DNA from: Bacteroidota bacterium
GTDB lineage: Bacteria > Bacteroidota > Bacteroidia > Bacteroidales > F082
NCBI GenBank assembly: GCA_018816765.1
Contig: JAHIUX010000009.1
Location: 62,001 to 126,000, forward strand
DNA length: 64,000 bases
Direction of reading: 5' to 3'
The notes below the pieces were generated by a model, which searched no databases, was not told where the DNA came from, and was given only the letters and a program-made list of their open reading frames with translations. Positions 1 through 8,898 of the stretch are shown here, in pieces. How positions within the stretch are numbered: the first letter of the stretch is position 1; each line of letters starts with the position of its first letter. The translations under genes and the position numbers were made by a program.

Positions 1-128
1 TTTATATTCATTTGTTATTCATTATATTATCACAATAGGTCAATAAGAAATAAATTTCTACAAACGTGCATTTCGATGAAATCAGGCTGGTAATTTCCTA
101 TGCAAACACACCATGTTTCACAAAAAAT

Positions 129-136
129 TACCTTTG
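129..136 (+). promoter_or_regulatory. Bacteroidota -7 promoter box (TACCTTTG)
   Basis: An exact match to TAnnTTTG lies 34 bases before the ATG at 171. It sits inside the longer open frame that begins at 66, so translation most likely begins at 171. No clear -33 TTTG was found at the usual distance. Confidence 0.5.
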
Positions 137-170
137 TTCATACATTCTTTTCCATCACATGCTGTACCAC

Positions 171-734
171 ATGAACAATAGCGAGGCCCTTTTACTCATC
201 GATATTCAGGATTTTTATTTCCCGGGAGGACAGCTGGCGCTGGTAGCTCCAGAGGCCGCAGCAGCCAAAGCCGCCAGTCTCCTAGCCTATTTCCGCAGGG
301 AGAAAAAAACTGTTGTCCACATCAGGCACAATATTGAGCCCGGTGGCGGCATTCACCACAGCGTGATGCCTTTGGGAACAGAGAAGCAACTGTTGAAACA
401 AAGCATCAACGCATTCATTGGCACCGATTTGCACAAATACCTGACCGAAAAAGGCATCAACAAACTGGTGATTGCCGGCATGCAAACACAATTATGTGTC
501 GAAGCAGCTGCTAGGGCAGGTCACGATTTTGGTTATTCAATTCGAGTTATCGCTGATGCCTGCGCCACCCGCGACCTTATTTTTAATGACAGACGGGTTT
601 GTGCAGCTGATGTGCACGCTGCAGCGTTGGCAAGCTTAAGCGGAAATTATGCCGAAGTTATTGGACTGAACGAATACCTTACATCAGTTAACAATGAAGA
701 AAGACAACCAAATTTCGGGAATAATCAGGCCTGA
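171..734 (+). CDS. Isochorismatase-family cysteine hydrolase
   Basis: A 187-residue protein of the isochorismatase-like fold, a family of cytoplasmic cysteine hydrolases that includes nicotinamidases, ureidoacrylate amidohydrolase and isochorismatase. The catalytic triad is visible: Asp11 in LLLIDIQDF, Lys76 in LLKQSINAF and Cys109 in GMQTQLCVEAA. The cis-peptide region before the cysteine is also typical. The length is normal for the small single-domain members. The reading frame is open from 66, but a -7 promoter box at 129-136 and the typical family start (MNNSEALLLIDIQ) favour 171. It ends 13 bases from the convergent mutS2. The substrate cannot be told from the sequence; the zinc-binding residues typical of PncA nicotinamidases are not evident, so a general amidase role is more likely. 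Confidence 0.85.
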   Translation: MNNSEALLLIDIQDFYFPGGQLALVAPEAAAAKAASLLAYFRREKKTVVHIRHNIEPGGGIHHSVMPLGTEKQLLKQSINAFIGTDLHKYLTEKGINKLVIAGMQTQLCVEAAARAGHDFGYSIRVIADACATRDLIFNDRRVCAADVHAAALASLSGNYAEVIGLNEYLTSVNNEERQPNFGNNQA

Positions 735-747
735 AAATACTGTTAAT

Positions 748-3165
748 TTATTTCAGTACCACACGGGTAATGCCAGTTCCGCCTGTTTCGGCCGAGGCAT
801 CTTCAAATGAAGCTACATTTCGCTGCTTGCTCAGGTAATCCCGCACTACCCGGCGCAGTATGCCATTTCCTTTGCCATGCAGAATGCTAACCTCCTTCAT
901 GCTGAGCAACATGGCCTCATCGAGGTATTTTGCTATCAGCTCCAGGGTTTCCTCCACCCTTTTCCCCCTCACATCAATGGTCAGCCTGAACTGTGTTGAT
1001 TTTTCATTGAGGTCGTCCATGATGCTTTGACGGCCATATTTTCTGTTCTCCCTGACCAGGTTACGGCTGTCGGCACGGCTTAATTTTCGGAGTTTCTCGG
1101 GCGAGGTGCGCAGTTTCATCGAGTGGAAACTGATGACTGCTTCATGCTCATTGATGGAAATCAGCTCGCCTGTAATTTCCAGTTCGTCGATACTGACCAT
1201 ATCACCAACTTTAAGGTCTGTTACAACAACCTCATTTTCTGCGGGTTCAACAGCCAGCGACTGAGCAATTTCTTCGGCCTGTGCAACAAGCTCCGTTTTC
1301 GACAATTGCAGCGATTCGCGCAACTGCTTTGTTTTTTCCTTGTCGGCTTGCGATTCCCGTATCTCTTTTATGGTAAGTTCGATTTGCCGGTTTGCCTTGT
1401 CAATCAGGGTTTGTGCTTCCCGGCCTGCCTCACTCAGGAGTGTTTTTTTCCGTTCTTCAAGTTGTTTGAGCAGCCGCTTGTACTTCTCAATCACCTCATT
1501 GAGCAAGATATCGGCCAGCCTTAGTTCTGTCTGTTTTTTGGCCACTTCCTTTTTCTCAATCTCGAGTTGCTGCAGTTGCTGGTCGAAATTCAGCTGCGAT
1601 TGTCCGCTGATGCTTCCGGCCATGGCCAGTGTTTCTTCCGGGAAGCCGATTTTCCGTGCAATTTCGAAGGCGAATGAACTTCCGGGATGGCCTGTCTGAA
1701 GCATATAAAGTGGCTGTAACCTTCGGGTATCGAACAGCATGGCACCATTGATAATGCCGGTTGATTTATCAGCCAGCAGCTTAAGGTTGGCATAATGCGT
1801 GGTCACAATGCCGAATGATTTTTTCTCGTTCAGCTGATGCAGCACCGATTCAGCTATTGCTCCACCAAGCTGTGGCTCGGTGCCTGTGCCAAATTCATCG
1901 ATCATGAACAAGGTAGAAGGACCAGCGTGTTCCAGGAAATACTTCATGCTGATCAGGTGTGAACTGTACGTACTGAGGTCGTTTTCGAGCGACTGCTCAT
2001 CGCCGATATCGATGAAAACATGTTCAAAGATGCCACAAGTCGCGTTTTGTTTCAAGGGGATGGCCAAACCACACTGCAGCATATATTGCAACAAACCAAT
2101 GGTTTTCAGGCACACCGATTTACCTCCTGCATTTGGCCCTGAAATGACCAGGATGCGCTGTTGCTCATCAAGTTTCAGGTCGAGTGGGACAATGCTTTTT
2201 TTCTGCTCCTTCAGTGCGAGGTAAAGCAAGGGGTGGGTAGCCTGAATCCAGTCGATGTATGGCTTGGGCAGGATATTTGGCTTTGTGCCATTGATTTTTT
2301 GTGCCAGAAGCGCCTTTGCGCGCGTAAGGTCGAGTTTACCAAGTAAGATCCATGCCTGATGAAGTTCGGGCAGCATCGGCCTGACAAAGGAAGAGAAAGC
2401 GGCCAGGATGCGGTGAATTTCGCGCTTTTCGGCATATTCCAGTTCTTTCACTTCGTTGTTGGTATCGAAAACCTCGGCTGGCTCAATATATACCGTTTGT
2501 CCGGTAGCTGACTCGTCGTGAATGAAGCCGCGCATTCGTCTTTTGTCGGCAGCCCTCACCGGAATCACCATTCGGCCATTGCGGATGGTGATGTCGACAT
2601 CAGCATCGGACCAGCCTGAATGCTTGGCTTCGCTCAGCATCAGTCTGATCTTGCGTTCAACTGTCCCCTGCTTGCGCCTGATGTCGCGCCTGATTTCGGC
2701 AAGCTTCTCCGATGCATGGTCAGGAATTTCACCTTTGTCATCGGTAAGCCTGTTGGCTTCTTTCAGCAGGTTGCGGTCAACAGAAACGCCCTCACACAAT
2801 CGGCGCAGTGGCATAAAATCGGTGCCTTTTTCCGAATCAAGAAACTTAAGTACTTGCTCGAGTGCATTCAGCGAAAGCTTCAGGTCGAACAATGCTTCCT
2901 GTTCAATGACGGTCCCTTCAATCCTGATGCGGGTCAGTTCTTCGCGCAGGTCAAATACATCGCGCATATGAAAGGCATAGCCGCCTTGCATCAGCTGCTG
3001 ATAGGCCATGGTTTCGTCGAGGCTATCGTGGATGACATCAAGGTTGGTTCCAAAGGCAAGCGCTTCGGCCTGTTCATGGCCCATCGGGCTTTGACACGCT
3101 GCTTTCAGCATTTGCCTGATGCTGTTGAAACCAATTTTCGCTTCGAAGTTATGCGGGTATATCAC
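748..3165 (-). CDS. mutS2: Endonuclease MutS2
   Basis: MutS2 is a MutS-like ATPase with a C-terminal Smr nuclease domain, linked in other bacteria to suppression of recombination and to rescue of collided ribosomes. In this 805-residue protein the MutS core and clamp region come first. The ATPase follows, with Walker A GPNAGGKS and Walker B FMIDEFGTGTEP. A long charged coiled coil comes next, and then the Smr domain with DVRGKR and the HGKGNGILR motif. I place the start at the GTG at 3165 (VIYPHNFEAKIGF), the usual N-terminus in this phylum. The longer frame to 3222 would start upstream of the -7 box at 3182-3189. The gene is convergent with the isochorismatase-like gene and lies downstream of sdaA on the same strand with its own promoter. 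Confidence 0.93.
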   Translation of the reverse strand: MIYPHNFEAKIGFNSIRQMLKAACQSPMGHEQAEALAFGTNLDVIHDSLDETMAYQQLMQGGYAFHMRDVFDLREELTRIRIEGTVIEQEALFDLKLSLNALEQVLKFLDSEKGTDFMPLRRLCEGVSVDRNLLKEANRLTDDKGEIPDHASEKLAEIRRDIRRKQGTVERKIRLMLSEAKHSGWSDADVDITIRNGRMVIPVRAADKRRMRGFIHDESATGQTVYIEPAEVFDTNNEVKELEYAEKREIHRILAAFSSFVRPMLPELHQAWILLGKLDLTRAKALLAQKINGTKPNILPKPYIDWIQATHPLLYLALKEQKKSIVPLDLKLDEQQRILVISGPNAGGKSVCLKTIGLLQYMLQCGLAIPLKQNATCGIFEHVFIDIGDEQSLENDLSTYSSHLISMKYFLEHAGPSTLFMIDEFGTGTEPQLGGAIAESVLHQLNEKKSFGIVTTHYANLKLLADKSTGIINGAMLFDTRRLQPLYMLQTGHPGSSFAFEIARKIGFPEETLAMAGSISGQSQLNFDQQLQQLEIEKKEVAKKQTELRLADILLNEVIEKYKRLLKQLEERKKTLLSEAGREAQTLIDKANRQIELTIKEIRESQADKEKTKQLRESLQLSKTELVAQAEEIAQSLAVEPAENEVVVTDLKVGDMVSIDELEITGELISINEHEAVISFHSMKLRTSPEKLRKLSRADSRNLVRENRKYGRQSIMDDLNEKSTQFRLTIDVRGKRVEETLELIAKYLDEAMLLSMKEVSILHGKGNGILRRVVRDYLSKQRNVASFEDASAETGGTGITRVVLK

Positions 3166-3181
3166 CGGCTCATATTTGTGG

Positions 3182-3189
3182 CAAAAATA
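3182..3189 (-). promoter_or_regulatory. -7 promoter box of mutS2 (TATTTTTG)
   Basis: An exact TAnnTTTG box on the minus strand, 16 bases before the proposed GTG start of mutS2. It implies a very short leader and argues against the upstream ATG at 3222. Confidence 0.5.
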
Positions 3190-3296
3190 CAAAGTCTGCC
3201 GAAGAAAGCAGCCATCCCACACAGGAATAATAATTGCCTGACATGTATGCTGTTATGATTTTATTGTCCGTTTGATGGCCTTTTGAAATCGTTGCC

Positions 3297-4505
3297 CTAT
3301 TTCATTTGTCGCTTTCCGGCATATAGTGCCATGCCCCCTTCAGCTGTTTCTTTATACAGGCTTGGCAGGTCTTTTCCGGTTTCTTTCATGGTTTTCACGA
3401 TCTTGTCGAAAGAAACAAAGTGATTCCCATCGGACAGCAGGGCGAACATATGGCAGTCGAGGGCTCTGGCGGCGGCGTGGGCATTGCGCTCGATACAGGG
3501 AACCTGCACAAAACCACCAATGGGGTCGCAGGTGAGTCCAAGGTGGTGTTCAAGGCCCATTTCAGCTGCATATTCAATCTGTTGCGGAGTACCACCAAAA
3601 AGCTGATTAATTGCGGCAGAGGCCATGGCGCAGGCAGCGCCAACCTCACCCTGACAACCAACTTCGGCACCTGAAATAGAAGCATTTTCCTTGATAATGT
3701 TGCCAATGAGGCCCGCCGTTGCCAGTGCTTTGTAGATTTTGGCATCAGAGAAGCCGTGGTTGTGTTTGGTATGGTAAAGGACTGCAGGCAGCACTCCACT
3801 TGAGCCACAGGTGGGAGCAGTAACCACCTTTCCTCCGCAGGCATTTTCTTCGGAGACTGCAAGGGCATAGGAAAAGACCAGGCTACGGCTTTTCAGCGAA
3901 TCTTTCAGGCTCTGGGCCCTGATATGATAGGCCGATGCTTTGCGGGCAAGTTTGAGGTCGCCAGGTATAACGCCTTCGTTTTCAATACCACGCTGAACGG
4001 CTTCCTGCATCACTTCCCACACTTCTTTCAGATAATCGAAAGTGTCGGCAGGTTCGTGCAACTGCACATACTCCCAAAAGGTCCGTCCGTTATTTTCGCA
4101 CCATTTCAGGATGTCACTGAGGTGTGTCAGTGGGTAAACATCCGTTTTGGGCGAAAGAATGTGGTCATCGACAATGGCCCCGCCGCCGATGCTGTAAACC
4201 GTTTTTTCATCCACACAGTTCCCTGCACTGTCAATGGCCTCAAAGCGCAGTGCGTTTGGATGTCTCGGCAAGCGGGTCTGAGGTTCCCAAACGAACGTTA
4301 CGGGTATAGGATCCATCATTTTCCGTATGGCGCTATCAGTAAGGTGTCCTTTACCCGTTGCCGCCAGGCTGCCATACAAGGTAACCCTGAATTGCTTTGC
4401 ATCGGCATGACTGGCAAAAAATTCAGCCGCTGCACGCGACGGCCCCATGGTGTGGCTGCTTGATGGGCCAAAGCCAATGCGGAAAAGGTGACGGATCGAA
4501 TCCAT
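3297..4505 (-). CDS. sdaA: L-serine ammonia-lyase, single-chain iron-sulfur type
   Basis: L-serine dehydratase converts L-serine to pyruvate and ammonia using a [4Fe-4S] cluster and no PLP. The 402-residue chain has the beta domain first, with the family signature FGPSSSHTMGP near the N-terminus. The alpha domain follows with TAPTCGSSGVLPA, GCQGEVGAACAMA and LTCDPIGGFVQVPC, which supply the cluster cysteines. I take the ATG at 4505 as the start, because MDSIRHLFRIGFGPSSSHT is the normal N-terminus and a promoter lies at 4527-4560, inside the longer open frame. It is transcribed divergently from cutC. All core motifs are intact, so it is probably active; like other members it should be oxygen sensitive. 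Confidence 0.94.
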   Translation of the reverse strand: MDSIRHLFRIGFGPSSSHTMGPSRAAAEFFASHADAKQFRVTLYGSLAATGKGHLTDSAIRKMMDPIPVTFVWEPQTRLPRHPNALRFEAIDSAGNCVDEKTVYSIGGGAIVDDHILSPKTDVYPLTHLSDILKWCENNGRTFWEYVQLHEPADTFDYLKEVWEVMQEAVQRGIENEGVIPGDLKLARKASAYHIRAQSLKDSLKSRSLVFSYALAVSEENACGGKVVTAPTCGSSGVLPAVLYHTKHNHGFSDAKIYKALATAGLIGNIIKENASISGAEVGCQGEVGAACAMASAAINQLFGGTPQQIEYAAEMGLEHHLGLTCDPIGGFVQVPCIERNAHAAARALDCHMFALLSDGNHFVSFDKIVKTMKETGKDLPSLYKETAEGGMALYAGKRQMK

Positions 4506-4526
4506 GTAATGCGTATTAAGGGATAG

Positions 4527-4560
4527 CAAAAATACCAAATGTGATGCAGCATTGCCCAAA
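4527..4560 (-). promoter_or_regulatory. Promoter of sdaA (-33 TTTG, -7 TATTTTTG)
   Basis: On the minus strand a TTTG (4557-4560) precedes TATTTTTG (4527-4534) with a 22-base spacer, within the range seen for Bacteroidota sigma-ABfr promoters. The -7 box is 21 bases before the sdaA ATG. Confidence 0.6.
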
Positions 4561-4596
4561 ATTTGTTTTCTTTGATGAACCTTATGCCCAAAGCAA

Positions 4597-5334
4597 ATGA
4601 CGACCATTGAAGTTTGCGCCGGATCACTCGAATCGGCCATTATTGCCCAGCAATGTGGCGCTCACCGGGTGGAACTCTGCGACAGCCTCGAAACAGGTGG
4701 ATTAACACCTTCTTTTGGCACCTTGCAGCAGGCGGCCCGGTTGCTTAGGTTAAACACCCATGTGCTAATCAGGCCCCGCAACGGTGATTATGTGTATGAC
4801 GACCAATTACTGGAAGTGATGGTGAGCGACATAGCACTTGTAAAACAACTTGGTTTTAAAGGCGTTGTGATCGGTGCGCTTGACCGGCGTGCAAATATCG
4901 ATTTAGCTCGTTTACATGTGCTGTTGCAAGCGGCTGAAGGGCTAAGCGTGACTTTTCACAGGGCTTTCGACCTGTGTGCAAAGCCTTTTGAAGCCGCTGA
5001 AAAGCTGATACAACTTAAGGTTGACCGGATTTTAACCTCAGGTCAGCGGCCGACTGCGTTTGAGGGGATTCCAATGATTGCTGACCTGGTCCGTGAATTC
5101 GGGCAGCACATCAGTTTCATGCCCGGAAGCGGCATCAATGGCAGCAACATCAGCGAAATAATCAGAAAAACAGGTGTAAATGAATGTCACCTTTCGGGGC
5201 GACAAGCAGTTCGGGCCGCTGGCCCTGCAACAGGGTTAATGCGATGGCAATCAGATGCCTTCATCCGTTACGAAACCAGTGCATCAGCCCTTCGGGAAAT
5301 CATGGAACTGGTAAAAGTCTTGCCTGAGCACTAG
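4597..5334 (+). CDS. cutC: Copper homeostasis protein CutC
   Basis: A CutC-family TIM-barrel protein of 245 residues, the full family length. The N-terminal EVCAGSLESAIIAQQCGAHRVELC and the LTSGQRPTAFEG segment are characteristic. The C-terminal MPGSGINGSNI and CHLSGRQ motifs are also present. CutC was linked genetically to copper tolerance in E. coli and its human orthologue binds Cu(I), but its biochemical function is still poorly defined. The gene is divergent from sdaA and its stop codon overlaps that of the convergent lipoprotein gene at 5331-5334. Confidence 0.9.
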   Translation: MTTIEVCAGSLESAIIAQQCGAHRVELCDSLETGGLTPSFGTLQQAARLLRLNTHVLIRPRNGDYVYDDQLLEVMVSDIALVKQLGFKGVVIGALDRRANIDLARLHVLLQAAEGLSVTFHRAFDLCAKPFEAAEKLIQLKVDRILTSGQRPTAFEGIPMIADLVREFGQHISFMPGSGINGSNISEIIRKTGVNECHLSGRQAVRAAGPATGLMRWQSDAFIRYETSASALREIMELVKVLPEH

Positions 5335-5726
5335 TTGGATCTGACCGGCTTTCCTTCGTCAGCGTTCAAACCATACTTTTCCTTCAATGCCTTTACCTCT
5401 TTCGATTCGCTGCGCTCTTTCTTAAGGATAAGTCCAAAAGCCTGGGTACGGGCCGGTTCGTTTCCGTATTTTTCGCTTAAACTGGTCGAAAAGCGCATTT
5501 CTTCGCGTTTCAGCCTAACATAAGCCGAATCATTTGTAACAGGAGTTTTGCCATCCTTGATCAATTCGAACATGCGCTCGCGCACTTTGCAGTTGAGTGA
5601 AACCAGCTCTCTGGCGTCCTTTTTCATTTGCTTCTCACCCGTTTGGTCGCCCGATGAACAGGCCATAATCAACATCGGGAATACAAGCACTGCAAACAGG
5701 GTAAACATTTTATTTTTCAGCGACAT
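5331..5726 (-). CDS. Small predicted lipoprotein, function unknown
   Basis: 131 residues. The N-terminus MSLKNKMFTLFAVLVFPMLIMACSS is a lipoprotein signal with lipobox LIMAC, giving a lipidated cysteine at residue 23. The mature part of about 109 residues is highly charged and predicted helical, with no family I can name. It has a CKVRERM segment and an SEKYG segment. The next gene upstream on the same strand (5779-6186) encodes another small secreted helical protein with a similarly placed CKCRAG and KEKYD, so the two may be distant paralogues. The stop codon overlaps the cutC stop. Confidence 0.65.
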   Translation of the reverse strand: MSLKNKMFTLFAVLVFPMLIMACSSGDQTGEKQMKKDARELVSLNCKVRERMFELIKDGKTPVTNDSAYVRLKREEMRFSTSLSEKYGNEPARTQAFGLILKKERSESKEVKALKEKYGLNADEGKPVRSN

Positions 5727-5778
5727 ACATTTGTGTTTATTAAGGTAGAAAGGTCATTTTCAGAAAATGAGCAACAGA

Positions 5779-6186
5779 TTATTTTACAGGCTTTTTCCCA
5801 CTTTTTGCCTGTATTTTTGTCTGTTTGTATTTCACACAGGATTCCAGTCGGTTTCTGGCTTCTTCCTGGGTTTTGATAAAAAGATCAGCCCAGTCTTTGC
5901 GTTTGGTATCGTATTTTTCTTTCAGCTTGGCTTCAAATTTCTCGGCCTGTTCATTCATGGCTTCCACATCGCGGGCACGGGCCATATTGTCGGCCATTTG
6001 CTTTGATTCAACCCGGGCCAGGCCAGCCCTGCATTTGCAGTCTGCTACGGCATAAGCATCGGCTTTTGTGGATTCGGCAATTGCCTTTTTTTCCTTTTTT
6101 GACTGGGCATGAAGGGTGTTTGCACCAAACACCATTTGCAAGGTGATAAATGCGAACACATTGATTACATAAAACATGCGTTTCAT
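5779..6186 (-). CDS. Small secreted helical protein, function unknown
   Basis: 135 residues with a cleavable signal peptide (MKRMFYVINVFAFITLQMV, cleavage near ANTLHAQS). The mature protein is lysine- and glutamate-rich and probably almost all helix, with three cysteines (CKC and a later CVK). I do not recognise the family. The frame is open to 6321, but the signal peptide and the -7 box at 6214-6221 place the start at 6186. It is transcribed away from the ABC transporter operon that begins at 6354. It shares short motifs with the lipoprotein just downstream and may be cotranscribed with it across a gap of 52 bases. Confidence 0.65.
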   Translation of the reverse strand: MKRMFYVINVFAFITLQMVFGANTLHAQSKKEKKAIAESTKADAYAVADCKCRAGLARVESKQMADNMARARDVEAMNEQAEKFEAKLKEKYDTKRKDWADLFIKTQEEARNRLESCVKYKQTKIQAKSGKKPVK

Positions 6187-6213
6187 AAGCGTCGTTGTTA
6201 GCGTGATTGGGGG

Positions 6214-6221
6214 CAAAGATA
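6214..6221 (-). promoter_or_regulatory. -7 promoter box (TATCTTTG) for the small secreted protein
   Basis: Exact TAnnTTTG match on the minus strand, 27 bases before the ATG at 6186. It lies in the divergent region shared with the ABC transporter operon. Confidence 0.5.
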
Positions 6222-6303
6222 GTATATTCGGTCGTTTGATAAACTGACACTCGCAACTGCTTATTGTATTAAACCAACATTTTATACATCTCACCAAGGC
6301 CTG

Positions 6304-6336
6304 TTGGCCAGCGTAGGTCAAATCCCCTTAAATTTG
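6304..6336 (+). promoter_or_regulatory. Promoter of the LIV-type ABC operon
   Basis: TTGG at 6304-6307 and TAAATTTG at 6329-6336 are separated by 21 bases, matching the Bacteroidota promoter pattern. The -7 box ends 17 bases before the TTG start codon of the first permease, so the leader is very short. Confidence 0.55.
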
Positions 6337-6353
6337 CAAGCAAATAAATCACA

Positions 6354-7208
6354 TTGACTGAATTCATCACCCAGGTACTCACCAACGGCTTGATTACCGG
6401 CAGCAGCATTGCTGTCGTTGCGCTTGGGTTTAGTATTGTTTACCACACCACACGCATTTTTCATATCGCCTATGCAGCAATTTACAGCCTAGGCGGGTAT
6501 TTGTGCTGGTATTTTGATGTTCAGCTCGGTCTGGGAATTATTGCCTCACTAGGCTTTGCCAGTTTCTTTTCTGCTGCTTCCAGTTTACTGATCTGGCTGT
6601 TTCTTTATAAGCCTCTGACCCGTTATGGTGCCGCAGAAAATGAGTTAATGGTTGCTTCTGTTGGCATCATGATTATGATCATTTACCTGATCAGCCTGGT
6701 TTTTGGGACTGATCCAAAGCTCCCGGGACCACCTTCTGATCAGCTGCTTTCAGCGCGCAGCATGCAAATTACCATCAATGGTTTGCTGATCATACTGATG
6801 CTGGTGATTACCAACCTATCTGATTTTGGGCTAAAGATGAGGGCTTTACGCGATAATCCGCGGTTGATTGAGCGCATGGGCATCAACAGCGCTGCGCTGA
6901 CGACCCTGCTCTTTATTGCTTCGGGCGTGCTTGCGGGAATGGAAGCCTCGCTCAGTACCAATGATCTGGGCATTAGTCCGTTTACCGGGATTCATGTCTT
7001 TATCAACGCGTTTATCGCTGTCATTGCCGGTGGTTCAGGGAGGGTGTCAGGGGCAGTGATCGGCGGGTTTGTTCTGGGGATACTGCAGGCCATTGTGGTG
7101 TTTTTTGCCGGATCGGCCTGGATACTCTCGGTAAGTTTCATCCTGCTCATTGCCATCATGCTGTTTAAACCCGACGGCATAACCGGTATTACCAACAGAA
7201 ACGATTAA
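6354..7208 (+). CDS. LIV-type ABC transporter permease (LivH-like)
   Basis: A 284-residue inner-membrane protein of the branched-chain amino acid/urea permease family. It has many hydrophobic segments, starting with NGLITGSSIAVVALGFSIVYHTT, and the family loop with MRALRDNP, the point where the permease touches the ATPase. FTGIHVFINAFIAVIAGGSGRVSGA is typical of the LivH C-terminal half. The start is a TTG, supported by the short distance to the promoter. It is the first gene of a four-gene operon, 2 bases before the second permease. The substrate is unknown: LIV systems import amino acids, urea, amides or aromatics, and the usual binding protein that sets specificity is not next to it. Confidence 0.87.
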   Translation: MTEFITQVLTNGLITGSSIAVVALGFSIVYHTTRIFHIAYAAIYSLGGYLCWYFDVQLGLGIIASLGFASFFSAASSLLIWLFLYKPLTRYGAAENELMVASVGIMIMIIYLISLVFGTDPKLPGPPSDQLLSARSMQITINGLLIILMLVITNLSDFGLKMRALRDNPRLIERMGINSAALTTLLFIASGVLAGMEASLSTNDLGISPFTGIHVFINAFIAVIAGGSGRVSGAVIGGFVLGILQAIVVFFAGSAWILSVSFILLIAIMLFKPDGITGITNRND

Positions 7209-7210
7209 GC

Positions 7211-8089
7211 ATGGAATACGTTATTCATATCGGCATTGTCTTGGGTTTGTACATGATACTGGTGGCTTCAGCCCAGTTGGTGATTGGCCATGCCAGGCTC
7301 ATCAGCCTTGGGCAGGGAGCGTTTTTCGGAACCGGCGCGTATGTCACTGCACTTTGCATGCTCAATCTTGGATGGTCATTTTTCCCTGCTTTGCTGACAG
7401 CCGTTGTCCTTAATGCCGTTATTGGATTATTGCTTGCCTTGCCTGCGGTAAGATTAAAAGGCGATTATTTTGTTTTGACGACCCTTGGTTTTCAGTTCAT
7501 CATCTTTCAACTAACGGTTAACCTTGATAGGCTAACGGGTGGGCCGGCCGGCCTCGGAGGAATACCCTCACCCAGCACACCGCAATTCCTGCCCATAAGC
7601 CAGTCAGGCTATTTGTTCGTTGTCACCCTAATTTTGGTCATTATTGCCTTTACTGCATTGTTTTTGTTGCAAAAATCACGCTTTGGCCGAAACCTGAAAG
7701 CCCTTTGTGACCACGAGTTATTGTATGAGATTTCTGGTCGCAGCCCGATTAAGCTACGCGCACAGGTGATCGCTGTTTCGGCAGCCACAACAGCCCTGGC
7801 TTCTGCGGTGTATGCTGTTTACATGAGTTACCTGGCTCCGGGTGCCTTCAACCTCGATCAGTCAATCTTCATCCTTACCGGCGTGATGCTGGGCGGACTA
7901 AGCCGTCTGCGGCAGGCTGTCGTAGGCGCGCTTGTCATCGTGCTTTTTCCCGAACTAATGCGTGCCATGGGCTTGCCCGCAACTTACGGACCATCGATGA
8001 ACCAGGTCTTTTTCGGACTGGTTTTGCTTGTTTTGGTTTCATTCACTGTTGTAAAACGCTTCCAATCAAACGAAAGGCGGAACCAATGA
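7211..8089 (+). CDS. LIV-type ABC transporter permease (LivM-like)
   Basis: 292 residues with about eight to ten hydrophobic segments. The LivM features are visible: LISLGQGAFFGTGAYVTAL near the N-terminus, LKGDYFVLTTLGFQFI, TGGPAGLGGIPSP, the coupling loop SRFGRNLKALCDHELLYEISG, and MLGGLSRLRQAVVGA near the end. With the preceding permease it should form the membrane channel. It overlaps the next gene by four bases (ATGA), so translation is probably coupled. The coupling loop reads LKALCDHELL rather than the common ALRDDE form, which may reflect pairing with an atypical ATPase. Confidence 0.87.
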   Translation: MEYVIHIGIVLGLYMILVASAQLVIGHARLISLGQGAFFGTGAYVTALCMLNLGWSFFPALLTAVVLNAVIGLLLALPAVRLKGDYFVLTTLGFQFIIFQLTVNLDRLTGGPAGLGGIPSPSTPQFLPISQSGYLFVVTLILVIIAFTALFLLQKSRFGRNLKALCDHELLYEISGRSPIKLRAQVIAVSAATTALASAVYAVYMSYLAPGAFNLDQSIFILTGVMLGGLSRLRQAVVGALVIVLFPELMRAMGLPATYGPSMNQVFFGLVLLVLVSFTVVKRFQSNERRNQ

Positions 8090-8898
8090 AACCAATAGTA
8101 CTCGATATAAAGGGCTTGTCGAAGCAGTTTTCGCTCAGTGCCAAAGGTGCCGGGAAAGGCCATGCACAGGTGATTTCTGACCTCAACCTGAGCGTTAATG
8201 AAGCCGAAGTGTGCACCATTCTCGGCAGCAATGGTGCGGGAAAAACAACGCTATTCAACCTGATCAATGGCTTTACCAGGGCCGATTCGGGGAGTATCCG
8301 GTTTTTCGATTCAGCAGGTGAAGGGCATGAGTTAACAGGGCTTTCAACCCCGCATATTGCGCGCTTGGGTATAAATCGCATGTTGCAGGGCATCAGTGTG
8401 TTCGGACACTTAAGCATGATCGATAACCTGCAAATGGCCCGACCGGTGCTGGCATCACGACACTCATGGCTCGAAAGAATGAAACCTGGCTTTTACCGGG
8501 CCGAAAAGAGACAAGCTGCGGAAAAACTCTTCGTGCAGGCCGAGCAGTTTTTTGATCAGTTCAGCATTTGCCTGGCAGCAAATCAGCATAAAATAGCCGG
8601 AACCCTTTCCACTGCCGAACAACGCCTCTTGTCGCTCTGCATGATGGTTGTTTCGCCGGCCTCGCTTCTGCTACTCGATGAGCCTTGTTCGGGTTTGCAT
8701 ACTGACCAACTGGGAATGATTGCCAAAGCCCTTGAAGAACTGAAAAGACATCAAAAAAGCATTTTACTTATCGAGCACAACCTTGCATTTGTTGAGGCGA
8801 CTTCCGACACCTGTCATTACCTCGAAGGAGGGCACATCAGGCTTTCCGGATCGGGCAATGAGGTTGTCAGGCACTATAAAACAGAACAGGGATGTTAA
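8086..8898 (+). CDS. LIV-type ABC transporter ATP-binding protein (LivG-like), atypical signature motif
   Basis: A 270-residue ATPase subunit. Walker A (GSNGAGKTT), Q-loop region (INRMLQGISVFGHLSMIDNL), Walker B (LLLLDEPCSG) and the switch histidine (LLIEHN) are intact. The ABC signature, normally LSGGQ or LSYGQ, reads LSTAEQ, which is degenerate. In asymmetric ABC transporters such a change usually leaves one of the two ATP sites weak. The partner ATPase encoded next has a normal LSGGE, so a heterodimer with one consensus site is likely. The gene overlaps both neighbours (4 bases upstream, 7 bases downstream), so the operon is tightly coupled. Confidence 0.87.
   Translation: MKPIVLDIKGLSKQFSLSAKGAGKGHAQVISDLNLSVNEAEVCTILGSNGAGKTTLFNLINGFTRADSGSIRFFDSAGEGHELTGLSTPHIARLGINRMLQGISVFGHLSMIDNLQMARPVLASRHSWLERMKPGFYRAEKRQAAEKLFVQAEQFFDQFSICLAANQHKIAGTLSTAEQRLLSLCMMVVSPASLLLLDEPCSGLHTDQLGMIAKALEELKRHQKSILLIEHNLAFVEATSDTCHYLEGGHIRLSGSGNEVVRHYKTEQGC

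Noticed and set aside
1123-1524. Plus-strand frames inside mutS2 (also 1340-1699 and 2620-3258)
   Set aside because: They run antisense to a fully supported gene, and their translations are low-complexity shadows of it.
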